Shown: piece after piece, positions 10,801 through 21,790 of the stretch
Numbering within the stretch: the first letter of the stretch is position 1
Layout: every line of letters begins with the position of its first letter
Origin: Styela clava
Taxonomy: Eukaryota; Chordata; Ascidiacea; Stolidobranchia; Styelidae
Assembly (NCBI RefSeq): GCF_964204865.1
Contig: NC_135250.1
Coordinates: 24,977,395-25,041,394 of the forward strand
Direction of reading: 5' to 3'
DNA: 64,000 nt
Notes under the pieces: generated by a model
Seen by the model: the letters and a program-made list of their open reading frames with translations, nothing else
Databases searched by the model: none
What the model was told of the DNA's origin: nothing
Translations under genes and position numbers: made by a program

Positions 10801-13141
10801 AAGTCGGAGTAATTCAAACTTTTGCGACCCTTGTTATCTCAAAATTGTCGTGTATTGAAATGTTGCTTTCAATTTTGGAAAACATTTCTGAAAACGGAAT
10901 TTACCTTCTTCTACGGCTATACCTGATAGATTTGTGCTGATACTCGGAACAACGTTATTTTTGCTTCGGTTTCACGCAATTTATCTCATTTTTTTGTCAT
11001 GGCTTAGATTAGAAACTATTAAAAAAATAACCTGATTGACAAATGTAAAATAATAGTTCATGGCAGGTGGTGTCAACCCATTGATAAGTGTCTCTTCCTA
11101 TTAACAAGCAATCTTCTCCACTAGCATCATTGTTCGGCTGATTGTATTTCCTTCAATAAATGTATAAATCAATGAAATTATTAATCAATTTATTTTTTCA
11201 ATATCAGATTTCGTATATATTCCATTTGTCGTTACCGACAACGCAATATCATAAATGCTTTCGGAAATCAGAAATTCTTCTTCAGAAATTCTTATGGTGA
11301 ATTTTATGAAATTTATACAGGATAAAATAGAATTACGCAATGGTCTATTTATCATTATTCAAGATCTAACCAGTTTTGATATCCTACTTCTCCTCTCATT
11401 ATCATATCAGTACCATCCTGCCATTTCCAATCTCCTTCTGTAGCTTTGTCGTTACCTCCAATGAAGTAAGAATTAATTGATCCAACGAGTCTGGAATTTT
11501 CGAACAAGAATGAATTTTAATCTAATAAGATACGTCAGGGTGGTCCAAGGTTGCGAGATTGGCAAGCCGCAAAAGTTTTGAAGATGTCTTGCGGGACGTA
11601 GTCGGAGAAAACCCAAAAGTGATCAAAACATCGCGATTTTACTCACTTTAAATATATTTAGGAATGGGGGGTTACCTCTCTGATCGTTTTTTTAAGGAAG
11701 ATATATATAGCCTTCATTTATTTTAATTGCTTCCCGAGAAATTCATTTTCGGTATATTTGCTCGTGTTTGGTTTTTAATGTCGCTTAAATTATATTCTTT
11801 TGTGACAGATATTACTTTAAAACACACCAGACACTGTGGTTTCACGTTTTTGTGGGTAAGGAAATAGGTTTCCCCCCAGTTCACACCGGTCACCTTTTCT
11901 ACACTCATTTTGTTACGAATTGTTATATTTGGTTAATTTTATTACTTATAGCATGAGCGGCCTGCTCATGACCTGGTGTCATCGTCAAAGAACAACCAAG
12001 CCTAAGTTGGGACTCCCAGCTAAATAAAAACAAGATCGCGCGGCGCTAAGTCAGCTCTGCGGATCGTCACTGCTGTCACGTGTCTAACACTTGAGAATAA
12101 AGGAGTGTTTTACTGAAATAAGGGCACTAAAAGTTATCTCCAAATGAGGAGTTACTCGATGCGAACTTAAGACACGAAGTTTGGCTAAAATGCACGACTT
12201 TTCTCATCGGCGTCGTCCTGTCTGAAACAAGACAATCCATTCTCCTTGTACCGATCACATGACGTCATTCCCATATTGTCACTGTCTTGACGTTTTTTAA
12301 TGAAACATTGAAAATCCCACATCGGGATTAGGAAATGGGCAATTACCAGTTGGAATAGTTTAAAAATAACTCAAAAATGTTCTTATGAAAATCGAAATAA
12401 GATAGATTGTTTCGGTAATAAATGGAGATGGATCGACTTGTCTTGCGCCTCGGAAATGCAGTAGCTCGGAATTGATTGAAAAATCAAGTTTTTGGTCTTG
12501 GCTTGCACCCGACACTGAATTTATAAACTCACTCAAAAGTTGCATTAATAACATAGGTCATTCTTTGATTATCAACTTTTGCCAAGTATCCTCCCAGTGA
12601 TTCGCAGGTAGCTTTTGCTCCTGCGTAATTCTTTCTGTTATCGTTGAAAAAAGTCAGTTCATACTGATCCACGCATTTTTTTGCCAACGGAGCTATATAG
12701 AAAACAATTCGATTATAGCAGTTGGTAACACTCTTATTAAAAGGACACTAATCGATCTGTCGATGATAGTCGTCAAGAATACTTACTAGTCGACGATATG
12801 TTAAAACGTAAAAATATCACTGGTTTTACTGTATGAATACCGAGATAATAATTAGATTTACCAACAGAATTACAAGTATAAAAATCTGCACTTTCACTTT
12901 TAGAAAAAATTCGTTTGTTCAGTTTGAAACATTAATGTTCTTTACAGCTGTAAATATAATTTTGTTTCTTTCAGTGTACGCAAATATCACCAAAGACAAA
13001 CCATATACATATATATTTTGCATTGCGCGTTGCATAAAACGTGAGAATACCAAAATTTATCTTACTTTGTGCGTGAGATACTCCAAGTATAGTTGACATA
13101 AGGATACAGCGTAACAATTTTCCCAACGCGTTCATTTTCAT
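4147..13141 (-). CDS. R1: intact CTLD-Ig-FN3 type I membrane receptor (15 exons)
   Basis: I assembled this gene by hand. Exons in transcript order: 13066-13141, 12533-12692, 11371-11490, 11032-11150, 9667-9933, 9255-9357, 8868-8991, 8363-8533, 7985-8180, 6993-7098, 6417-6539, 6003-6173, 5782-5852, 4685-4855, 4147-4283. All junctions are GT-AG with matching phases, giving 2115 nt and about 704 residues; the Ig exon could start 3 nt earlier. Domains: signal peptide (1-25), C-type lectin (about 28-158), Ig (160-247), three FN3-like modules (about 249-345, 346-446, 447-602), transmembrane helix (about 608-635) and a 70-residue cytoplasmic tail. The third FN3-like module resembles the membrane-proximal module of receptor tyrosine phosphatases, but there is no phosphatase domain. 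A minus-strand AATAAA lies about 230 bp past the stop. The likely role is surface recognition or adhesion. The ligand is unknown and I know no named orthologue. Confidence 0.85.
5782..9357 (-). other. R1 exons 6-13: three FN3-like modules
   Basis: Module 1 is exons 6-7 plus half of exon 8, ending in the TEYNVT strand typical of FN3 (leucine, then Tyr two residues before a beta strand). Module 2 is the rest of exon 8 (CSIQWIWKNN) plus exon 9 (cysteine-rich, CTVSIQVIGCAG). Module 3 is exons 10-13: an FIIV strand, a YIAVALP strand, FTGD, a polybasic insert, then KSYRVFVVS. The latter half of module 3 resembles the membrane-proximal region of receptor tyrosine phosphatases. The boundaries are my estimate from motifs. 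Confidence 0.7.
9667..9933 (-). other. R1 exon 5: Ig domain
   Basis: A single exon encodes one Ig domain. The first conserved cysteine is in KICRVKNC, the core tryptophan is in AEWYK, and the closing motif is DIGKYYCRAHN (Asp-x-Gly-x-Tyr-x-Cys). It splices directly from the lectin domain on one side and to the first FN3 module on the other. The acceptor could be AAAG or the GCAG 3 nt further on. I prefer GCAG because copy R3 conserves it. The domain is about 80% identical to R3 but much less similar to R2 by hand alignment. Confidence 0.85.
11032..12692 (-). other. R1 exons 2-4: C-type lectin domain
   Basis: The exons are 12533-12692, 11371-11490 and 11032-11150. The first third has KKCV and a later ATC-containing helix. 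The middle third has the IGGNDKATEGDWKWQDG core strand region. The last third has QPNN, GEDC, a Trp-Val-Asp, TTCHE and a final YICQ. Five cysteines fit the two canonical disulfides plus one extra. The calcium/sugar site is atypical: QPN replaces EPN or QPD, and the usual WND is WVD. Ca-dependent sugar binding is therefore possible but uncertain. R2 has no counterpart of these exons. Confidence 0.85.
11534..11910 (-). mobile_element. hAT transposase N-terminal fragment (BED-finger-like) in an R1 intron
   Basis: On the minus strand 11723-11908 encodes a segment with YFLTHKN, KPQCLVCFKVISV and KEYNL. This resembles the zinc-finger start of hAT transposases of the ZBED/GTF2IRD2 type, where C-x2-C is followed by KEYNLxxH. 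The histidines are not readable, so it is broken. The left border near 11534 begins CAGGGTGGTCC, like a hAT terminus. A right terminus was not found. Confidence 0.5.
13066..13141 (-). other. R1 exon 1: signal peptide
   Basis: The exon encodes about 25 residues: a short basic start, a hydrophobic core (CILMSTILGV) and a small-residue end (SHAQ) typical of a cleaved signal peptide. Two in-frame ATGs lie 6 nt apart (13141 and 13135), and I took the first. The donor GTAAGA leaves phase 1, which joins exon 2 in frame. An AT-rich TATA-like stretch (TTTAAATATATAG on the minus strand, near 13255-13268) lies about 115 bp upstream and could be a core promoter. Confidence 0.75.
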
Positions 13142-13528
13142 ATTTTCCTCAATAAACTCCGGATTATAATTTTTCCCGGTTATTTTCTGTAAACCATATA
13201 GGACGTGGACTTTGATGCACAGTGTTTTCCAAGATTTGTATTAGATAATTGCTAAAACTATATATTTAAAGTAATTTTAAAACCTATAATCGATTTTAGT
13301 GAATTATTGACCATCGTAACATGCTCGCTCATATTGTTTTTAGTTTTACGAATCTTGTATTCACACATCTCTCCTCAATAAGCTATCAGTAATCTCGTTC
13401 GGTCATATGTATCATATACATATATATAAAAATACCCTCAAAAACAGAATAAACCCTTTAAAACAGTGATGAGTTAGTCAGGTAACATTTTTTTAAAGTT
13501 ATATACATACGAAAAAATACAAATATAA

Positions 13529-13610
13529 AGGGTGGGCCAAAACACTTCACCATCTTTGTAATTTTGAACATTGTCTGAATGTAAAAATGGTAACATGTTT
13601 GGCCCACCCT
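13529..13610. mobile_element. 82-bp palindromic MITE
   Basis: AGGGTGGGCCAAAACA at the left and TGTTTGGCCCACCCT at the right are inverted repeats flanking about 50 bp. It sits just outside the duplicated units, upstream of R1. Confidence 0.65.
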
Positions 13611-13980
13611 GTGTATAAATAAACAAAATAACGTTTGAAAATAAAATAAAAAATAAAGCCAGCCAGTTTCGTTGCAATCCGCGTAAAGTGGTCTGATGGC
13701 CGTCATACTATACAGGCCAATATAACATCATTTAAAGTACATCTGTTCGTTTCATATATTTTACAAATGTATCGCTGGGTTGGCCATATATATATATATA
13801 TGTTGTCACAAAATAGTAGTATATATAGATACAAGCTATGCTACAAAAACTCGACATATCATGGCTGCAATTCAAAAGAAAATCTATGGAGTGATCTGTA
13901 ATTTTTCATCTCAATACCTGCCGTTCAATTCCATTGCTTCGAAACACTATCACTAACGTCACTAATATACTATAAATTGC

Positions 13981-14250
13981 GACCGTTTTCCCATTTCACT
14001 TCTATTATTCGCAAATAACTTCGTTCAAGATGTCGACCTGCGTCTGTCAGTACAACATTAAAATTAACTTAAGATATGATATGATTAATTGCGAGACAAT
14101 ACCAACTTCCTTTCACATTTCACTTTTATTATCTGCAGATAACTTTTTCAAAATTTCGACATCCGTCGGTCAGCACATCAACGCAACATTAAATTTATGA
14201 TACCTACTAATTGGCGCTATCATATGTTGCAAGACGATACCAACTTTCTT
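13981..14250. repeat. Local tandem duplication of about 125 bp, absent from unit 1
   Basis: The stretch with CATTTCACTTCTATTATTCG (near 13995) is repeated as CATTTCACTTTTATTATCTG (near 14118), each followed by a GACCTGCGTC- or GACATCCGTC-like stretch. Unit 1 has one copy (near 853-915). Confidence 0.6.
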
Positions 14251-15409
14251 CTAACCCGGTCAGGAGTAATAGTCAGGCAGGGGCATGTCTTATCACACCA
14301 TTGATGATGTTTAGGATACGTAGGCATGATTACTGGAAATACCAAAACAATGTTGCTCTTTGTTGACTCTGGTATGGTTAAACTATGTGGCTTCTCCTAC
14401 GCGTTTCCCATGTAGTGAAACGATATGCATTTGAAATGCACACACACCGGGTTTATATTAACTAATTTTCAAGTGTGCTACCGAATATTTTGCCCTGTGC
14501 AATAATGTGTTACACTGTTTTCAGACACAAAGTGGGTATAGATTCATCCTATAAAATATGGATTGTTTTGCTAAATTGTTGATGTTGTTAAAATATTGCT
14601 TTGCTCCGCAACGGATGGGCTGATTTTCAGTACTTAGAAGGTCACTGTTTTTTCCAAGGCCTACAGCGCCCGATATGTAAACACCAAAATTGTGCTGTTT
14701 TATTTTAATTCATGAAAACTTTATTGACATTTTACCTCCCTATAGATATATTTGCATTGCTCTCTTATTATGAAGATGATAATATATCTTATATATAGCT
14801 ATGTCACATAAATTTCAGAAACGTATTAGTCGTATTATTAACTCAATCTTGGCCGAAGACCTTATTAATTTTGTATAGAGAGCACAGGAAATAATTGAAA
14901 TAAAAGAATGGAGATTGGGTATCATGACCGGGAAATGAACTAGGCAGACACAATGCATTATAGCATCAATGAAACCTTACTCAATATTCAATTTTTTGAA
15001 GAATGTGATCTCATTTCTGATATGAAAAATATGCTCGATGCCAACCTTCTTAAAAATATGACTGCGTACACACAAACAGTAAATACAATTCTTGATTTAC
15101 GTATATTTATATTCTTGATTTATGGCTTCTGAAATGATTTTGATCAAAATTTGCTTATGACATCATTTCATACTCGCGCATCGACATAACATCTATTACG
15201 CATTATCTACTGGATCTTGTGAAATTTATGAAAAAGATTTGTTACTTGTCTTCAACTGGAAAAGCAGCTGCCTAGTCTTTCCAATTTCAGTAGTCTCGTT
15301 GGTGCGTTGTTTTTTTTGTGACTAAACGCTTTTGTCCACAACTAGAGAATCATTCTACTTTAAGTTTTCCGCACTATTATTTTTATTTTTTGTGTGCTCA
15401 ATATATATT

Positions 15410-15800
15410 TTTTTTTCTTTTTTTTCATTTTATTGATTTCATAAAAATAAAATCCAAGGCAATAACAAATGTATAACATATTCACGTAACATAATTTTGC
15501 TCTTTTAACTATGACATATTATTCCACTTTTTATTATGTAAAGCTAATTTGCCCCGGTCAATTGCATACTTTATTTCGATATTTCTTTTTTTATTTTATT
15601 TTATTTTCCATTGTTTTCATATAAGTAAAAATATAGACAAGCGTATAAATTGATATTACAAAAGCATAACATATTTATTTAACATGATTTCACAATTTTA
15701 ACTATGACATATTATTCCACTTTTTATTATGTAATGGTAATTTGCCCCGGGTAATTGCATACCTTTTCTCGCTTTCTTTTACACATTGGATAAAGTCAAC
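15410..15800. repeat. Tandem repeat, two copies of about 193 bp
   Basis: TTTTAACTATGACATATTA, then TTGCCCCGG and AATTGCATAC, occur at about 15503-15575 and again about 193 bp further on. The unit is AT-rich. It lies in the intergenic part of duplication unit 2. Confidence 0.6.
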
Positions 15801-18800
15801 AAAAATGCCAAATATTGGAAGAATACGTTGCAGTTTACATCGATATAAAAAAAAAACGAGCACAAATTAATATACAATTGATTGACATGTTATTCGGAGG
15901 GTTAAAATAACCTGAAAAACATTCTTTTTTGTCCAGAGTAATTGTGCTCAATATTTCATTTAAAATTTCCTATTCATGTGTATATTGCCCCACCGCGTGT
16001 CGGTCCTATTCACCTTGTTTGACAACGAATGGAACAGGGAATCTATACGAACTACACAGTGGAATATTTTTCTGAAATCGGTGTCTATTCTGCCTGGTTA
16101 AAATGTCAATAAAGTATCGCAAATAGTGTGTAGAATTAAATTCACCTTAACACAGCTATTCGCCGACTTCTCATTCGCCAGCCTACGATGTGAAATGCTC
16201 TACGTGTGTCTAACTAAACTATACTAGTACTGTTTCTTCGCCCAATTGTTTCAGCCTATTCGCATGCAAAAATAATGCTCATTTATGTTTATGAAATTAT
16301 GCAATCAGTGTACTGTGATTAAAATACCGTTGTATTTCTAGAACGAATTCATGCATACGTTCGTGGCAGAGATACTACGAAAAATACAAATATGCGATAC
16401 ATTGAAGAAAAGTACAGAACCGGTGTGATTGAATGGCCATTTAAATTACGATTCCCATTCTTCTTATAATCAAAAATGAAAAAAAATACAGAAAATATGT
16501 CAAACATTCGAACTTAGAATATACCTTTAATTTTAATCACATATATCTGTATAAATACTATATAATAATACAAATTAAAGTTTCATGTCGTAACAAAAAG
16601 TTAAAGTTTGAATAAAGATCAAATGATAGCTTGGATAGATGAAGCATAATTTGTATTGGAAAATTTCTATTGCTCCCGAAATAAAATAAAACTATGTATT
16701 GAAACCAAAGAAGCGATACGAGCAGAAAACATGTAAAAATTAACCAGTGTTTTAAGCCTTCGAATTAATCTTGGGTATTTTCGTAGTTTATTTTCAACCA
16801 ATTTGAGGGCTATATGCAAATCGCACTTCCACTTTCGCATTTTTTTTAATTATGAGGTGTTTTACATCTTTCTTCGTTTCATATGGGGCTATGTTCGCGC
16901 ATTCGCGTACAACTATTGATTATACAAATTTATTATGTCTATGAAGAAATCCCGGGTGACGCTTACGGTTGTAAATGTATGTGGGAGGAAAGATAATTGA
17001 ACCCTTCATGTAATTATTAGATCATATTTTTGATAACAGTGCCGTACATTGATACCTCGGTAGTAGAACGACTCGATACTCGAACAATTCGGCGGTCGAC
17101 AAATAAATTCTAGTCCTAAATACTGCGGTACTCGAGCGAAAATTCGGTGCTCGAACACCCAAGCGCCTTCGAGTGATATGACGTCACCTGAATCTCGGTT
17201 GCCTATTGGCCATTTAACAAGAGAGCGATGTTAAAATATATGGACACGAAGACCTCGGTGTGTATTGTGAAAGCCGCACGCATTTTCTATTCAACATTTA
17301 CTCGCGAGGTATCTTTAAAGGCTCACTTACAAGATCAAGTAGTTTGAGCTTCTCTAGTGTCAGCTATTGGTGGTTTGTGAAATTAGGACAATTACTTCAC
17401 CACCAGGAAGAAATACAGTGCTGATTATACTCACAGGACATATGTTGTTGACTTTTGGGAAGCTTTTTCACTATTAGACACTTTCAAGTACCGCTTTTTG
17501 ATTTTCTATATTGCAGTATAATGAAATGCACAGAATAAACAGAACTAATTGAGTCGTTTAAAATAATGTATATATATATGACAATACATGTTTACGGCAT
17601 AGCATAAGGAGCTTAATACGCTCTGAATGAGCAAGTGAATAGAGACCACTAAATGCTGGGTCCGGCTGTGACATAGAAATGTCGATCGACACCAACATGA
17701 TTGTTTACAAAGTTCAACATTTTTTTTTCATTTTATGATGTTCGAGTAGGTACTTCATAGCTGAAGTTCTTTAAGTGTTGTAAGTTTCGTAAGCTGATTC
17801 CATTTGTGTTGGTATAGATGTCGTAGGTAGAGCTTGTTCGTAGCCGGCGGTTTCTTGTAGCACGTTCGAATAGGCTGGTTGAGAAACTGGGTTGTTGGAG
17901 AAAGTTGCTGATTAATTGAAAAAAAAGTTCTTTTAACAACTACAGCAGAAATATCAATTAAATTTGAAATATTGACGAATAGATGGCTCAAAGTGAGACA
18001 CCTATTTAAATAATTTCCAATAATTTCTTTTTATCACTTAAGAGCAAATGAAAACATAATGCGAAATATAACGTTTGTATGACTTAACGATACAAAAAAT
18101 ATTAGACCCATCTTTGTCATATTTTAGTAGTCTTGGATAATGGGAATGACTCCTGAGAAGGCATTTTCTCGTGTTCTTCAAAATTCACTTAATTTTATGT
18201 TCAAATATTTTTGCATTGATGATGAAATGAAAGCTGGTGAATGTCATATGTACTTGCTGAATGTTTAGAATAATCTATAGGTTGACAAGAAATAATAGTC
18301 TATGCGTGAAAGGGAGATTTTCGGATCACACTACCTTTTTCTTGTATAGTTTCGTAATTATGTTCTTTCGCTTCTGCATTTTTCTTCAACTTCTTTATCT
18401 GCTTCATCTGTTTGTATATGATTAAGGCAAAGACTACGCAGAAGATCAAAGGAATAAGAAAACCGATCACAAAGCTGACAATGTTGAACTCGAACGATTT
18501 TTTTTCTATAACTTTAACAAAAACTTGAATATTAGAAATTTCTCAAATAATATTGAAAGTCCTATATATTTCATTGAGTGTTTCCCAAATTTTCCTGTGT
18601 TTCAAGGAAATGAACAGTTTTGTGTCTCACGTCAACTGGTTACTGTCATAAACGTTCGATTGGAATATTATAAAGTCCTCGGAACATAATCAGTTAGTAT
18701 TTAATTACCTTTTCCCTTGAACTATTACCTGAAACTTGATTCTGATTTAGGTTTCGGCCGAAATCATACATCAACAAATTAACACGGTTCTCTAATATCG

Positions 18801-19170
18801 AACCTTTAATAACAAAAAAACTGCCAATATATTTATTCTATGCCCGATGGTATTTTCACGCTTTTTGCTCTGTAAATACAAGCACTGAAACTTGATTTGC
18901 GAAATCTATGCAATTTATTTAAGATAATACATCAACCACTCTGCATGAATTTTATATGAATGCTTGAATTCTCGTGATTACTTCCAATTGAGTAGAGCAA
19001 ATGCAAATGTAAATATTTGTGATTATAATAATTGAATTTAATTTATACCCGTTGGATTTCCTATACAAGAACTTACCCTGGCTCGTTTTTCCCTAATTGC
19101 ATAACCTTATTTGTTTCGGGTCTCGTTTCCGCTGGTATCGCCTATTTACGCAAAGCATAAACCTATATAA

Positions 19171-20031
19171 CAGGGATGGCGAACCTTTTTCAATGAATGG
19201 GTCAAAAATCATATTTTTATCGCGGAACAGAAGGAAGTGGGTCAAAGATATTTAATCAATGTTTGTATCTATAAGAAACATCTGAAACAAATCATAATAC
19301 AACGGTTCTGTTAATGTTGGTGTAGTTTAGTGCTTTACTTTACAGCACTTTATCAGGAACTGTTTATGGCACTCGATTAAGGGTACGAAAACACACATAT
19401 GAATTACGTTTAGGATGATGCGGCAAATTATTTTACAGTTCCAAAGAGTTTGAAGGGAATTCCACTCTGATAGTGCTATATTTTTTTATCAGCTTAAACC
19501 ATATTAAAAGCACCTTTACACTGCCACATTGTTATTCCAGATTTCTAGGTTTTTATTTCAAGTCTGAAAGATTTGGTATTCTCAACGGCATTGTAGGCGA
19601 GAAACTAATAAAATGCAAAGTGGCATCTAGTTCTCGTACAACCCCTAAAACAGTCTGCAGATGCACTTCTGAAAAGACAACACGTTGCGAAAAATGAACA
19701 TCAATTGGATTGTTATGTCATAAACTATGTCGACAGAGTCAATAGCTGAATAACGGCACACAACGGTGCAGACATGCGTCCAAGATTAGGGGTTTTGAAT
19801 ATTATCATATCGGAAATTAACAATTTGAATATAAGCAATCGCAGCCCTGACTGCCCAACTGACGGTACATTATAATAGTTTAGGTATTGTTAGATTAATT
19901 TAAGGCCGATTTTAATATTTTTTATCACTGATATGTTAGCATTTTTCTTGTTTTATTTGTGCCTTGGCGGGTCACGAATAAAACGCGGTGGGTCACTTTG
20001 TGACCCGCGGGTCAGTGGTTCGCCATCCCGG
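19171..20031. mobile_element. Non-autonomous hAT-like element, 861 bp, perfect 8-bp TSD
   Basis: Left end CAGGGATGGCGAACC, right end GGTTCGCCATCCCGG, which are near-perfect inverted repeats. The flanks carry an identical 8-bp direct repeat CTATATAA (19163-19170 and 20032-20039). The R1 paralogue has an uninterrupted intron at the same place (near 5656), which serves as an empty site. There is no transposase ORF. It lies in an R2 intron between the last FN3 exon and the transmembrane exon. Confidence 0.88.
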
Positions 20032-21339
20032 CTATATAATATATATTTTTTTATTTGTTGCTGTCCTCTCCTGGAATCTATTCTATTTGTACTATTTCTA
20101 CCCTTCGAAAAGGGCTTGTGACCACGTTTTCAGAATAAAAGAGAAATTTTAAAAGTAACTCACTCAATAGTATTAACGGACTCGTTAGCAAGCAAATATC
20201 ATTTTCACAAGGCGTTGTTGACACGACGAATACACTACAGAAAGAAATGTGAAATAACTTATTAAATACGGTTTGAGATGAAAATAGTTTAAACAGCAGC
20301 GCGTTCGTTATGCACATCTTGTGCCAAACATTGATATTTTGACTCTTGTATCGTCGAATAGAAAACTAGCATACCTGTAAGGTTTTTCTTTGTCAAGTTT
20401 CCGATTCTGTCCTACAAATATTGCATTCTCTCCGACATTTCTCCGACGCCTTCTCTTCTTAGACAAGGCGTCGATTGTTTGAGTGACGTTACAAGATGAT
20501 TTCGAACCATCGCCAAGATTGATGACTTTTTTATCGCCAGTAAATCTGCCACGATTATAGAATGGTAAAAAAGGAGAAAATAAATGCAGGTGCTAGAAGT
20601 TAGAAGTAAGAATTTACGAGAGACGGGGTCTGTTACATGTGAAATTGTGAGATCGAACCATATCTCTGTATAAGTAATTAATGTTTCATTTTACGGGAAT
20701 TCCAGTCTGTAAGTCATCAGCAAATTTCAATCTGTAAACTTATTTGATTACTGTCCATGATTATCATATAATAACAGTCATATGTGCTGCGTTTACGGCG
20801 TACTTGTAAACTGGAAACGCTACGGCGATATATTCTGTTGTTGAGCTCTGTGCCTTGATCAAATCCTCCATCCTAAAATTTGTGTTTTCGTCAGACCATC
20901 CATCATTTACGATGATAAATAAACAGCTAAATGTAATGAAAATATTTAGAAAATAAACAAGAGAGCAATGTAAAATTATACTGACACGAAGGTCAAATGA
21001 CTAATATTATCACCGCATTACCAGCAAATTTCCAGCCAAATGTTAACAGTATTGTGCCGAAAGTGATATTATTTGTACCGGAAGTTGTATAAAAGTGCTT
21101 ACGTAAATTATAAATAATAGAAAAATTTGGGCACAATTATCGGGCACGAATGACCCAGAGAAAATTAGAAGAAAAAAATAAAATTAATAGCCTTTGAGGG
21201 TCCATTTTCAACTGCAGAAAATTAAAAAAATCAATTTGTCCGAAAGCCAAAAAAAAAATAATCTCTTATTTGTTGCGCAAAAATGTAAACAACTCAACTG
21301 ATTTTTTGCTTGAGTGTACTTTCTGCAGTCAGGATGTGT

Positions 21340-21790
21340 CAATAGCAACAATAATGTTTACTAGGCACAGCGTCTCTGAATGAAGTATTACAGAGTCCGT
21401 TGCACTTGGTAGAGTGCACGGCATGGGTAATCGTTTCCAAAATGTGGCATAATCGGTTCGTATTGGTTTGAAGACGAAAAAGAAAGAGCTTTAACGGTGA
21501 ATATGAAAAGTTACGCGATGGTGCACAAGGAGTTGTGGATATCACTCAGAATCTTAGACGATGTAGAGATATTGACCGAGATAACAATGGTTCTAGCATT
21601 ACGAGGCGACCTTCCACACATCAAATCACACCCCTGGCTGACTGAGAAAGCGATTTAGAGAAGGCTGAACAGCAATCAGCAGTGGCATCGAGTGGCCACC
21701 TCATTCATTGAACTTGAACGCCCCATATTTTTATTTGTAAGAGTATTTGAAGGAAAAATGTGTATCAGAACAAACCTCAAACAATTGAAT
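21340..21790 (+). mobile_element. Degenerate mariner/Tc1-like transposase fragment
   Basis: A plus-strand frame near 21687-21785 reads GIEWPPHSLNLNAPYFYL, stop, EYLKEK. This matches the usual transposase C-terminal block WPxxSPDLxPxDFFLWGYLK. Frames upstream are broken. It lies in an R2 intron that is about 0.45 kb in R1 and about 1 kb here, so it is an insertion after the duplication. Confidence 0.6.
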
